Assembly (NCBI RefSeq): GCF_014695915.1
Contig: NZ_JACJPF010000084.1
Coordinates: 1 to 64,000, forward strand
Source: Trichocoleus sp. FACHB-40
Lineage (GTDB): Bacteria; Cyanobacteriota; Cyanobacteriia; Cyanobacteriales; FACHB-T130
Direction of reading: 5' to 3'
DNA: 64,000 bases
Shown: one piece after another, positions 27,301-35,291 of the stretch
Layout: every line of letters begins with the position of its first letter
Numbering within the stretch: the first letter of the stretch is position 1
Notes under the pieces: generated by a model
Seen by the model: the letters and a program-made list of their open reading frames with translations, nothing else
Told to the model about the DNA's origin: nothing
The model's database searches: none
Translations under genes and position numbers: made by a program

Positions 27301-28531
27301 CCAATCAGACATCACAGCCCCTTCTCTGGCATCTTCCGTCACGACACCAGAGGTTCCGCTTGTACAACTTCTATCGGAACAGGAACCCTGGAAGGCAACA
27401 GAAGAAGCGGTTCCAGAAATTAATGCACCTTCTTCTATTTCACCGATATCGACTCAACTGCATGAATATTTGGATCTTCGGGTAGAGGAAGCGATCGCTC
27501 CCATATCCTCTGACACTTCTAACAAACAGGTGTCAAAAATTACAACGAATACAGAAATGGGCGTTGTACAACCTCTGTTAGATAACCAGTTATCTGCACA
27601 ATCCCAGGTGCCGACAGCTAGGGAAGATTTGGCTGACAAGGTGGAAGAAGCTGCACCCATATCTTCTGCCACCGATAACAAACAAGTGTCAGAAAGTACG
27701 CCCAATACACAAGCCAATATTATCCAACCTTTAGGGGAAACAGAGCCTCGCCAGCAGATTGAGGAAATCCCTCAATTGCCTACAGTTTTGACAAATCTAT
27801 CCATCCTCAGCCCATTAACTCAATCCAATTTGCTCGTTTCCAAATTTCCAGAACAGACAACTCTTAACGTTGAAGAATCCTTGCTCTCGCCTTCAAAGTT
27901 ACCTAGCCGTATCCAGAAAATGCCAGAGGAAGGGGATAAGGGACAAGAATTTGGGGACTCGGAAGTAAAGCCGACAATTCAAAGAAGCCTTTCTCCCTCC
28001 TTAGAAGAAGAAAAATTGCGATCGCAACAGGCGGGAGATTTACCAGAATCCAACCAATCCTCAATCCCCTTAGCAAAAGATTCTGCGATCGCTAAAACTA
28101 TGCCAACATCATGGTCTAGCATCGCCGACTTAATAGGCGAGACTACACCAGACTCAGGCAACTCAATGATTGTACAACCCCTCTTAGAGGAGAGGGGTTG
28201 GCAAGAGCCGATTATTTCCTCGTCAGATTCCAGAAACTCGTACTCAACAGCTGATTCCCCACATACCGATAGGACGAACGGTGTTATCCAAGCATATTCC
28301 AATACCTCCGGGCGCACATCAGCATCCGGGATGGAAGCTCTTAGACAGTTGATGGAATCATCTGGTGGTAGCAAAGTAGAGGCGCATCAGTCAGACGAAG
28401 ATTTCTCAGAAGACGAAGGAGTTGATAACCTGGAGATTTTGGCCCGTGAAATTTACAGTTTTATAAAGCAACGGTTGGAGATAGAACGAGAGCGTAGAGG
28501 TAACAACTACTCCGGTCGCCTGCCTTGGTAA
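24353..28531 (+). CDS. Very long repeat-rich CIS-locus protein
   Basis: A 1392-residue protein of low complexity, rich in T, E, P, Q, V, A and S and almost without Cys or Trp. The first ~85 residues (GQNFISRKFLYPLGARAITAFDP) are non-repetitive. Residues ~115-930 are tandem units of about 50 residues built on AT-IQPRLESKISTENTE--ESGTAPQVADEVTQEKE-FAP. The last ~45 residues form a charged helix ending IKQRLEIERERRG then SGRLPW, a C-terminal segment that recurs in CIS proteins encoded next to the hub. The body is predicted to be extended or disordered. The C-terminal helix is probably the part that binds the CIS. Tether, tape-measure-like or surface-coat roles are all open. Confidence 0.8.
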   Translation: MAEIQDTHPHNNLPNGETTSQEPLGFKNPLLPANPLGQNFISRKFLYPLGARAITAFDPSVFFSREMPDEVPPDNPFDNSPFFAESQASQLSKSVAASDGITSAAAPPVVAQLKESTLIQPRLETEKPASRAEVIKPVTTPQVTYKINQGKEDNSALLSSTTPLSETPPATITEITQIQPRLESRISTDSPEVSQSITAPQLASIAEEKQELDPAIVPQITTTEATQIQPRLESKISTDNSEVSQSITAPQLASIVEEKQELDPAIVPQITTTEATQIQPRLESKIPNTTGAIESGITRQETLATPKAAEEITDSQSEFAALASAPKSEETPQVTATHVAQIQPRLESKISTQNPEVIQSITAPQVNSAITQEKEAFAPAISPEVTLTDATIVQAFKESKTEPDNPEAIETGTALQVIEKTTQEEEKFATLPSSTTLSKTPQVTITDLTQIQPRLEKQTQFIKIKTEGLESLTVTSPQVAEEVTQERVKFAPRITPEDTITAARQIQPRLESQISTDNTEKIESVAAPQVADEVTQEKEDFAPAITPQVTITDATQVQTFKETERPTIKTEGIESVAAPQVAGEVTQEKEDFAPRITPQVTITDATQVQTFKETERPTIKTEGIESVAAPQVAGEVTQEKEDFAPRITPQVTSADAIERPISAENTEEIESGTVTSPQVDEEVTQEKEEFAPATTPEVTITNATVQPRLESKISVENTEGIESGTAPQVNYLTTQQKEDFAPATTPEITIADATVQPRLESKRLVENTEEIESIAAPEVADEVTQQKVEFAPATTPEVTITDAAQVQAFKETPTTKTGVIESEIALQVASEATQEKEAFAPVTTPEVTIGDTTVQPRLESKILTTKTEGIGPGTSPQVVSKVNEAQSEFGALASVTMSEETPQVTTTKSIQVQAQLETQTPATTEGIEQKTTPDAAPLPPQPAVEQMIEVAVLPNVREPIPFSVSRKVESLEMPVIASEKTLTQSDITAPSLASSVTTPEVPLVQLLSEQEPWKATEEAVPEINAPSSISPISTQLHEYLDLRVEEAIAPISSDTSNKQVSKITTNTEMGVVQPLLDNQLSAQSQVPTAREDLADKVEEAAPISSATDNKQVSESTPNTQANIIQPLGETEPRQQIEEIPQLPTVLTNLSILSPLTQSNLLVSKFPEQTTLNVEESLLSPSKLPSRIQKMPEEGDKGQEFGDSEVKPTIQRSLSPSLEEEKLRSQQAGDLPESNQSSIPLAKDSAIAKTMPTSWSSIADLIGETTPDSGNSMIVQPLLEERGWQEPIISSSDSRNSYSTADSPHTDRTNGVIQAYSNTSGRTSASGMEALRQLMESSGGSKVEAHQSDEDFSEDEGVDNLEILAREIYSFIKQRLEIERERRGNNYSGRLPW
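24871..25320 (+). repeat. 150-bp tandem repeats in the repeat-rich CIS gene
   Basis: The block CGAA--ACTCAAATACAACC recurs at 24871, 25021 and 25171, a spacing of exactly 150 bases (50 codons), with nearly identical sequence between the first three copies. Confidence 0.85.
25985..26330 (+). repeat. 153-bp near-identical tandem repeats in the repeat-rich CIS gene
   Basis: ATAACGCC(G/A)CAAGTTACG recurs at 25985, 26138 and 26291, exactly 153 bases (51 codons) apart. The first two units are nearly identical, which indicates recent expansion. Confidence 0.88.
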
Positions 28532-28672
28532 AGTTATACCATTTTGGATATTGCAAAAATCGGATTAACTTTGCCTTTAATAATAATTGAATTAGGAAAG
28601 CCATAGGCAGTTTCAAAAATTTGAATGTCGCACCGCTAAAAAAATGCCAGTAGCATTACTTAGGAGAATATT

Positions 28673-29197
28673 ATGTCCACTACTCGCCTAGTCAAAGCCA
28701 AACTTATTCCCAAGATTCCAGCGCAGGGTGTGGATACCATCGAATTTATGTTCAATCCCACCAAACTATCCTTCAATCGAAGCGTTCAAATTAATGCCTC
28801 TCAAGGAGCGCGGACTGGGAAGGGACTACCCAAAGTCAGCTTTCAAAGTATTGATCCTTACAAGCTCACCATCTCAGATATCCTGTTTGATACCTACGAA
28901 GAAGGCACAAGCGTTCTCTGGTACATCAACAAATTGAAAAAAGCTGTTGAGTTTCCCGATGGTCAAGAGGTTCCACCAGTCTATCTGTTTACTTGGGGCG
29001 CTCAGGAATACTTGCGTTGCTTTGTGCAACAACTGTCCTACGAACTGACCATGTTTCTGCCTGATGGTACGCCTGTGCGTGCTTCGGCTAACTTGACACT
29101 CCACGAGGTTGATACACTTATACCCCCAGGAAATCCGGAGGCTTCTTCTAGTGTGAACCGCACCGGGGATACTCGGGAAAACCGCAGCAATAATTAG
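28673..29197 (+). CDS. CIS hub protein (Pvc7/Cis7-type N-terminal domain)
   Basis: A 174-residue protein with the conserved CIS tube/hub N-terminal fold: IEFMFNPTKLSFNRSVQINAS, LPKVSFQSIDPYKLTISDILFDTYE, PVYLFTWG and QLSYELTMFLPDGTPVRASANLTL. In PVC/Afp, this domain sits at the tube base and is usually followed by a C-terminal LysM. Here the protein ends shortly after the domain with a Ser/Asn/Arg-rich tail, so a LysM is not visible. It is the last CIS gene in the right arm. The next genes are unrelated. Confidence 0.88.
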   Translation: MSTTRLVKAKLIPKIPAQGVDTIEFMFNPTKLSFNRSVQINASQGARTGKGLPKVSFQSIDPYKLTISDILFDTYEEGTSVLWYINKLKKAVEFPDGQEVPPVYLFTWGAQEYLRCFVQQLSYELTMFLPDGTPVRASANLTLHEVDTLIPPGNPEASSSVNRTGDTRENRSNN

Positions 29198-29337
29198 TAG
29201 TCTTTAAGGTGAAAACTCTAGCTATTCTTTAGATGGCGGCCCGATTTAAGTAGATAGTGAATTCGTTGAATTTTAGCCCTTGATGCCGACACTAAGCACG
29301 CTGCGGCTAAAGTCTTTGCTTCCCCATTGGGATAGAT

Positions 29338-29357
29338 TATGAGGCGGTCGCCTCATA
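29338..29357. terminator. Hairpin at the end of the CIS right arm
   Basis: TATGAGGC-GGTC-GCCTCATA is a perfect palindrome between the hub gene and the convergent HAD gene. No T-run follows, so termination is only suggested. Confidence 0.45.
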
Positions 29358-29378
29358 GTAGGCAAGGTGGGGAGGAGG

Positions 29379-30032
29379 TCAAGAGGGAGAAACCAGCCAC
29401 GTCCACAACTGGGAAGATGTGAAATCAGCAACAGTGAATAATGCCCCAGATGCGTCGAGAATCTTGGGGTCGTGGGTGGAGGCAATACCAATTGTAGTAA
29501 TTCCTGCACCTACAGATGAACGAATGCCAGAGGGAGAGTCTTCAAATGCGATCGCTTGTTCGGCACTCATGCCAAAATGATTCAGAGCTAGTTGATAAGG
29601 AGCAGGGTCAGGCTTGCCTGCTGTTGCTTCTTCAGCTAAAACAACTTTAGCGAAAACATCTGTCAAGCCCAAAACTTTGAGCATGAATTCGGCATTCTTA
29701 CGCGGAGCATTTGTAACAATAGCTCGTTGCAACTTCAATTCCTCCGTCCATACCAGCATATCCAAAAGTCCATCCAGCGGCTTTAGTTCTGGTGCCAATT
29801 CCCGGAAATAAGCTTCTTTATCTTCAGCTAGTTGTTCGCCTTCTGCTATCGACAGCTGCGGCAAGATATCTTGAATAATAACTGGGTTAAGTCGTCCGCT
29901 AATTCGGGTTTTGTAGAAAGTTTCGTCAATTTCTAAACCGTAATTTCTCAATATTTCCTGCCAAGCCTTGTAATGGATTGGGTCAGTGTTTACGAGAGTC
30001 CCGTCCAAGTCAAATAAAATCGCTTCAAGCAT
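29379..30032 (-). CDS. HAD-superfamily phosphatase / beta-phosphoglucomutase-like
   Basis: A 217-residue HAD hydrolase with motif I DLDGTLVNTDP, motif II (I)VTNAPR, and motif III/IV GKPDPAPYQLALNHFGMS...AIAFEDSPSGI. The cap-domain layout and GxVNTDP/EDSPSGI signature fit the beta-phosphoglucomutase/sugar-phosphate phosphatase group. The exact substrate is not clear. The start at 30032 (MLEAILFDLDGT) is chosen because it puts motif I at residue ~8, as is usual, with GGGAAAA upstream; the frame itself is open further. Confidence 0.85.
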   Translation of the reverse strand: MLEAILFDLDGTLVNTDPIHYKAWQEILRNYGLEIDETFYKTRISGRLNPVIIQDILPQLSIAEGEQLAEDKEAYFRELAPELKPLDGLLDMLVWTEELKLQRAIVTNAPRKNAEFMLKVLGLTDVFAKVVLAEEATAGKPDPAPYQLALNHFGMSAEQAIAFEDSPSGIRSSVGAGITTIGIASTHDPKILDASGALFTVADFTSSQLWTWLVSPS

Positions 30033-30146
30033 AGTTTTCCCAGCAAGACGGCACAATAGAAGAATATCCCGATTTAAGAAGCAGCACAAATACAGCGATC
30101 GCAAAGCGGGATGTGTTGTGTCTGGCGTGTATCTACACCTTTACCA

Positions 30147-31196
30147 ATGTCATCAAACTTTTTGTTATACGGTGCTAACGGCTATACCGGAACCCTCATC
30201 GCCAAATTAGCGGTGCAGCGAGGGTTACGCCCTATCCTGGCTGGACGCAATGTGGATAAATTGGAGCCGCTAGCGACATCCCTTGGTTTAGAACACCGCG
30301 CCTTTAGTTTAGACAATTCGGTTGCCGTGGATGCGGCTTTAGGGGATGTAGCAGCCGTACTGCACTGTGCTGGCCCCTTCTCCAAAACCTCACAGCCAAT
30401 GGTTGAAGGGTGCTTGCGGACGAAAACTCACTACTTGGATATTACCGGGGAAGTCGCAGTTTTTGAGGCAGCCGCTGCCAAAGATGCTGAAGCCAAGGCC
30501 GCAGGAGTGATGCTGCTTCCTGGCGTAGGCTTTGATGTCGTCCCCTCTGATTGTCTAGCATCTTACCTCAAAGCACAGATGCCCTCAGCAACACATCTCG
30601 CCCTTGGTTTCACGGCAGGTAATATGTCGCGAGGAACTGCAACGACGATGGTGGAGGCACAGGATAAAGGCGGTTTGGTGCGGCGTGGTGGGGTTCTTAC
30701 TCCGGTTCCTGCTGCCTGGAAAACTCGGATGATTGATTTTGGACAAGGCGCAGTTTTAACCACGACAATTCCTTGGGGAGACGTATCGACAGCCTTTTAC
30801 AGCACAGGGATTCCCAACATTGAGGTTTATACGGCTGTCTCAGAATCCGCTTATCGGGCTATGGTGGCAAGTCGATATCTGGGCTGGTTGCTGGGGTTGC
30901 CTATAGTACAGAATTTACAGAAACGTCTAATTCAATCTCAAGCGCCAGGGCCAACAGATGCACAGAGAAAGGAAGGTGTAACTACGCTGTGGGGAGAGGT
31001 GTCAGATTCTGGCTCGAGCAAGCGATCGCGGCTACAATGCCCGGAAGGTTATACTCTCACTTCAATGACGGCTTTGGCAATTGTAACCAAGGTGCTTGCC
31101 GGACAGGTGAGTGTCGGTTTTCAAACACCCTCCAAAGTTTATGGTGCCGATTTGATTCTAGAAATTGAGGGAGTGGTGAGAGAAGATATCAACTAG
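30147..31196 (+). CDS. Saccharopine-dehydrogenase-family NAD(P)-binding protein
   Basis: A 349-residue protein with N-terminal Rossmann loop YGANGYTGTLIAKLAVQRG (residues ~8-26) and ILAGRN, followed by a domain with VLHCAGPFSKTSQPMVEGCL and HYLDITGEV. These are typical of the saccharopine dehydrogenase-like/trans-acting enoyl reductase group in cyanobacteria. It is probably an oxidoreductase. The substrate is not known. ATG 30147 is chosen so the Rossmann loop lies near the start. It is divergent from the HAD gene. Confidence 0.85.
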   Translation: MSSNFLLYGANGYTGTLIAKLAVQRGLRPILAGRNVDKLEPLATSLGLEHRAFSLDNSVAVDAALGDVAAVLHCAGPFSKTSQPMVEGCLRTKTHYLDITGEVAVFEAAAAKDAEAKAAGVMLLPGVGFDVVPSDCLASYLKAQMPSATHLALGFTAGNMSRGTATTMVEAQDKGGLVRRGGVLTPVPAAWKTRMIDFGQGAVLTTTIPWGDVSTAFYSTGIPNIEVYTAVSESAYRAMVASRYLGWLLGLPIVQNLQKRLIQSQAPGPTDAQRKEGVTTLWGEVSDSGSSKRSRLQCPEGYTLTSMTALAIVTKVLAGQVSVGFQTPSKVYGADLILEIEGVVREDIN

Positions 31197-31307
31197 GCTA
31201 ATGGCTAATTTTCCATTCCTCTCTAGACCTCTTATACTTCTCTCTGACGAGGGCTGCCAATTTTATGCACTGAATCCCCTCTGTTTGTTGCTGCTATTTA
31301 ACCTTTT

Positions 31308-32099
31308 ATGTTTTTATTTCTCTCGAAACTGCTACCGCTATTTTTCTACCCTTTGGGGTTTGCCTGCGTGCTGATGGTTGTGGCACTTGTATTGTGGTGG
31401 AAGCGATCGCGCTGGACTCCTATACCGATTTCTTTGGCTCTGATTGCTCTACTGGTAGGGAGTAATGGCTGGGTGAGTAACGCTTTGATGCGAAGCCTGG
31501 AATGGCAAAATCTCCCAGCCGCAGAACTCCCATCGGCAGAAGCCATCGTCATCTTGGGAGGCGCTACTAAGCCAGCTTCGCCACCCCGTTCCGGTGTCGA
31601 TTTGAGCGAAGAAGGCGATCGCGTCCTTTATGGTGCCGAGTTATATCGCAAAGGCAAAGCGCCTCTGGTAATTGCCAGTGGCGGACGTATTGACTGGCGA
31701 CGATCTGGAGCGTCGGAGTCAGGGGATATGGCGGTAATATTGGAAACATTGGGTGTCCCAAAAGATGCTATTCTCCAAGACCCCACTTCGCTCAACACCT
31801 ACGAAAATGCAGTGAATGTGCGGCAAATCCTGCGATCACGAGGGATTGGCCGGGTATTATTAGTTACTTCCGCATTTCATATGCCGCGATCGCTGCTGAT
31901 TTTCAAACGTCAGGGCATAGAAGCGATCGCTGCACCTACTGACTTTTTGGTAACACAAGCCCAATTACGCGAACCCAACAGCAGCATCCAATCCACGGTG
32001 CTGAATGTTCTACCAGACGCAGAAAGGTTACAACGGTCAACTAGAGCTTTAAAAGAATACATTGGAATAGTAATCTATCGCCTGAGAGGCTGGCTTTAA
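31308..32099 (+). CDS. YdcF/ElyC-family membrane protein
   Basis: A 263-residue protein with two N-terminal membrane helices (residues ~5-28 and ~37-55) and a DUF218 domain: EAIVILGGATK, AELYRKGKAPLVIASGGR, ESGDMAVILETLGVP, NTYENAVNV and LLVTSAFHMPRS. ElyC/SanA/YdcF proteins act at the envelope in peptidoglycan or undecaprenyl-phosphate related roles. The full domain is present. The substrate is unknown. Confidence 0.85.
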   Translation: MFLFLSKLLPLFFYPLGFACVLMVVALVLWWKRSRWTPIPISLALIALLVGSNGWVSNALMRSLEWQNLPAAELPSAEAIVILGGATKPASPPRSGVDLSEEGDRVLYGAELYRKGKAPLVIASGGRIDWRRSGASESGDMAVILETLGVPKDAILQDPTSLNTYENAVNVRQILRSRGIGRVLLVTSAFHMPRSLLIFKRQGIEAIAAPTDFLVTQAQLREPNSSIQSTVLNVLPDAERLQRSTRALKEYIGIVIYRLRGWL

Positions 32100-32100
32100 T

Positions 32101-32144
32101 AAATTTTGGATTTTAGATTTTAGATTGAATTCAAAATCCAAAAT
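32101..32144. repeat. ATTTTGGATTTT inverted repeat
   Basis: TTTTGGATTTT and AAAATCCAAAA flank AT-rich sequence directly after the YdcF-family stop codon. It is a common type of intergenic palindrome and a possible terminator. Confidence 0.5.
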
Positions 32145-32162
32145 AAATAGCCCCTAATCATC

Positions 32163-32387
32163 ATGTCACAAAAGATACTACGAATTATCATTGGGACTCA
32201 ACCAGCTGCTGAAGTCTTTGCCACATACCGGGCGACTCACGATTTTTACCGAGAAGTGCAATACCGGGAAGAGTTAAAATCTTACTCCGAATGGTATTAC
32301 ATGACGGCAGAAAGCAACCGCAAAGAGTTGCAGAAAATGCGGGGTGACATCAACATATTCGGCTGGTTTAATCGCCGTAAGAGGTAA
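32163..32387 (+). CDS. Small conserved-type hypothetical protein
   Basis: A 74-residue soluble basic protein (ATYRATHDFYREVQYREELKSYSEWYYMTAESNRKELQKMR) with aromatic-rich helices. No family is recognised with confidence. The ATG start and codon use look genuine, and no signal or membrane segment is seen. Confidence 0.6.
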   Translation: MSQKILRIIIGTQPAAEVFATYRATHDFYREVQYREELKSYSEWYYMTAESNRKELQKMRGDINIFGWFNRRKR

Positions 32388-32435
32388 ATGGCTAATGGCT
32401 AATAGCACTCAACAATTAGCCATTAGCCATTAGCC
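32387..32435. repeat. GGCTAAT-type palindrome
   Basis: AATGGCTAATGGCTAATAG and CAATTAGCCATTAGCCATTAG face each other between the small hypothetical gene and ftrV. Related sequences are found near 4741, 31198 and 36745, indicating a dispersed intergenic repeat. Confidence 0.6.
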
Positions 32436-32659
32436 TACTCGATGATTTCTATTTCATCTTCGCGGAAATGACCTCTAAATTTTTTCTCAAACTGGATTAC
32501 AACGGGAAGGTTAGCGCTTATGGGTTTGCCGTGTAATTCATTTGCAAACCCGATAACTTCACCTTCCCGATCCTTGACATCAAAAGGTTTACCCCTGTTT
32601 TCAGGATGGTGATAAACAATTACAGATTTGATGACGCGAACGCGATCGCCAACTTTCAT
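32435..32659 (-). CDS. ftrV: Ferredoxin-thioredoxin reductase variable chain
   Basis: A 74-residue protein with the FtrV SH3-like fold pattern MKVGDRVRVIKSVIVYHHPE, PFDVKDREGEV, GKPISANLPVVIQF and FRGHFREDE. FtrV is the structural small subunit that pairs with the FtrC [4Fe-4S] subunit to pass electrons from ferredoxin to thioredoxin. ATG 32659 has GGAG about 8 bases upstream and is at the conserved N-terminus, so the longer open frame (to 32803) is not used. ftrC is not in the window. Confidence 0.9.
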   Translation of the reverse strand: MKVGDRVRVIKSVIVYHHPENRGKPFDVKDREGEVIGFANELHGKPISANLPVVIQFEKKFRGHFREDEIEIIE

Positions 32660-32826
32660 TCTTACAATCTCCGGCTGGGTATCTGAGCCAAACTGGTGCA
32701 GTCTGTAAGCGGGGATTCCCGCTTCCACAACATTGAACTGGGAGCATTGCCTATCCAGCGGCTTCTCTCTACCCAGCGTCCAGCAAAGTGCTATTTTGAA
32801 CAATTTTATATTTTTGCACAGGAAGG

Positions 32827-32935
32827 TACTTAGGGGATTAGGGATTGGGGATTAGGGATTGGGGATTGGGGATTGGGGATTGGGAACCCTGGAAGATTCT
32901 TCAGCCAGTACCCAGTACCCAGCCCCCAGCCCCCA
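32827..32935. repeat. GGGGATT tandem repeat and facing CCCAGTA/CCCAGCC run
   Basis: GGGGATT and GGGATTA units are repeated about seven times from 32833 to 32884, followed by repeats of CCCAGTA and CCCAGCC at about 32905-32940. The G-rich and C-rich strands are oppositely biased and could pair, forming a large imperfect hairpin downstream of the PP2C stop. Confidence 0.75.
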
Positions 32936-32939
32936 GTCC

Positions 32940-35009
32940 CTAGCTACCTGGTGGTGGCGGAACTGACGGGATTGGGGAGGGAGCATCCTGTGGTGATGGT
33001 GGTGGTAGCGGTGATGGGGAGGCAGCATCTGGCGAGGGTAGAGGCTGGGCTGAGGGTGGAAAAATGCGATCGCGCATCTGATTGAACCCCCGTTCATCAT
33101 ATTTCCGCCAAGCGTACAACCCAGCAATACTGCCTCCAATCAACAGCAGCAATAACCCCAACCATAAAGCTAAAGTTTTATGGCGGCGCTGTCGTGGCTT
33201 TGCCGGAACCGGAACTTCTTGAGAAGGCACAGCCTCAGCGTAAACTGCTCCTTCGACAATCTCAGGTTGCAGGTTGACTGTTGGCATTAGAGCTTTACTG
33301 CCTATCTCCCCAAGGTTGAGTAACACCGGATACTCTGGCGAAACGCGGCAGTAAGTAATTACCACAGACGTATTATCGTGACCATTCTTTTGATTAGCCA
33401 ACTCAATCCATGACTGAACCGCCGCCTCTAGGGGAATCTTGCTTTGCATAATAGGCTCCACAAAATCCGCCCAAGATTGCTCAACCCAGTTGTTATCGCT
33501 TAGGCCATCAGAACACAGCAGCAGCAAGCCGTCTTCTTCCACAATGAACCGTTGCACGTTGGGACGCAAAAACTCAGCATCCCGCGTACCCAACGCCTGT
33601 GTAAGTGCGCCAGAATCGGGGCGCTCCAATGCCTCGCGGTAGAAACTGCGCCCCAAACGCACCTCCCTGGAAGCAACATCATCGTCTACAGTCAGCTGCT
33701 GACAGGAATGGGGAGTAATCCAGTAGGCGCGGCTATCCCCAACATTGGCGATGTAGAGTTCGTGGGCATTGTCTAATAGGGTTTGCGGGTTGGGACTAAC
33801 CTTTTGTGGCAACTGAAGCGCCATAACTAGCGTCGTTCCCATGCGCCGCCGGGACTCTCGCCCTTGTTCGTCATTTCGCGAGGAAATCAGGTTATTCACC
33901 ACTCTGATACTTGCTGCCAGCTGCTCCTTCAGGAGTTCAGGCTGCACGATTTCCGTCTGTTCTGCCACCTCCGCCAGAAGCGCCCGCACTTGCAACTTCA
34001 GGGATTGTACTGCTAGAAGGCTGGCAACTTCTCCCCCTTCGTGACCGCCAATTCCATCGCAAACGATGCTCAAGTGGGGAAGCAGTGGGTCATTCAGAGA
34101 AGTGTAGTCTGCTTTTGAATCCTGTACTGTGGGATAGCAAGTATCTTCGTTGTGGTCGCGCTGAGGGCCAGTATCTGTTGCTCCAGCAACCCGCAAGCGC
34201 AAGGGCAAAAGGGCGGCTTGTTCCAGTAATAGCTGATTCAGCTTTTGGGCGATCGCCTTCTCGGAAGTATTCCCGGCTTGCATCTGTTCGCATATCTCTA
34301 AAACCTGCGTCGCCACCGATACGTGTATCAATCTACACCATTTAGCCCATAACGAACCCAGGTGATAGAGACTTGGAACAAAAGTTGCGCTTTCTTCCAG
34401 TGGCAGTTCCACAAACGCTTGGGTAACAACATCGGACTTGTCTGATGCACCATTACCGTTATGTGTTGGGGAAAATCCTATACTCGTGTCTTCGACTGGA
34501 TCGGCGTAAAGTTCCAATAGGCGCACCCGCCACCCGTCTACCCGGAGATTGTCTTCCACTAAAAGGCTATAAAGTACACCATTATCTGCTAAAGGTTTCC
34601 AAAGTTCCAACATTTGCCAAAGCCAATAAATCTGACGCACTGCTGGTGCTTGTGGCAAAGCTTCCACCAAAGAAGGGACAAGCTGGCCAGTCGCATCTAT
34701 TGGCGCATCCAGTAAGAGAATTTCGACTGCTGCTGTCGAAGTTTCTAGCACAGCGTATCCATAAGCCTCCGGAACGTGGAGGCGCTGGGGATACAAACGC
34801 AGGTAAGGGTAAACGCTGTTTGGCAGATGTTCGGCGTGAGGCGGCTGTTCGGGAAGGGTATCCCGCCAAATTTGAGGTGCAACAACCTGATATCTGCCTT
34901 GTACTAACTCGCCAGCTGGGATCGTTGCTGCGGCTGGGTTAGCTGCCCAAAGATAGCGATGTCCTGAGAGAATGTCCTTCGGTTCGCGTTGAAACTGGGA
35001 ACTGTTCAT
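32940..35009 (-). CDS. PP2C-type protein phosphatase, membrane-anchored
   Basis: A 689-residue protein. Residues ~1-265 have no clear catalytic motif. Residues ~270-555 are a PP2C phosphatase domain (GATDTGPQRDHNEDTCY; CDGIGGHEGGEVAS; RMGTTLVMAL; NVGDSRAYWI; LLCSDGLSDN; GHDNTSVVI), with the Asp and Gly residues for two metals present. A single membrane helix at ~618-640 and a Pro/Ser-rich C-terminus follow. It likely removes phosphates from Ser/Thr proteins near the membrane. Confidence 0.92.
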   Translation of the reverse strand: MNSSQFQREPKDILSGHRYLWAANPAAATIPAGELVQGRYQVVAPQIWRDTLPEQPPHAEHLPNSVYPYLRLYPQRLHVPEAYGYAVLETSTAAVEILLLDAPIDATGQLVPSLVEALPQAPAVRQIYWLWQMLELWKPLADNGVLYSLLVEDNLRVDGWRVRLLELYADPVEDTSIGFSPTHNGNGASDKSDVVTQAFVELPLEESATFVPSLYHLGSLWAKWCRLIHVSVATQVLEICEQMQAGNTSEKAIAQKLNQLLLEQAALLPLRLRVAGATDTGPQRDHNEDTCYPTVQDSKADYTSLNDPLLPHLSIVCDGIGGHEGGEVASLLAVQSLKLQVRALLAEVAEQTEIVQPELLKEQLAASIRVVNNLISSRNDEQGRESRRRMGTTLVMALQLPQKVSPNPQTLLDNAHELYIANVGDSRAYWITPHSCQQLTVDDDVASREVRLGRSFYREALERPDSGALTQALGTRDAEFLRPNVQRFIVEEDGLLLLCSDGLSDNNWVEQSWADFVEPIMQSKIPLEAAVQSWIELANQKNGHDNTSVVITYCRVSPEYPVLLNLGEIGSKALMPTVNLQPEIVEGAVYAEAVPSQEVPVPAKPRQRRHKTLALWLGLLLLLIGGSIAGLYAWRKYDERGFNQMRDRIFPPSAQPLPSPDAASPSPLPPPSPQDAPSPIPSVPPPPGS

Positions 35010-35291
35010 AAATTAAAGTTTTTATACAAAAATCTTAAATCATACTGTCAATAAGAAAAATTGAGTTTTTTCCTCGGAAACATAGATGAAGTGTTGTAGT
35101 AAATAATAAAGTCACGATGTCTTCCAATCCTAACTGGCTAGAGTGGAATAGTGGATTGTACCTCAATAACTACACTCACGCCTGCTATCAAGAAGGGATT
35201 GAGTTTTATGACGATCTGGTTACTGGTAAGGCAAATAAATACCTCTCCACTTATGGGGTTGCTGGGAAGCTTCTTTGGATTGAACCTGACT

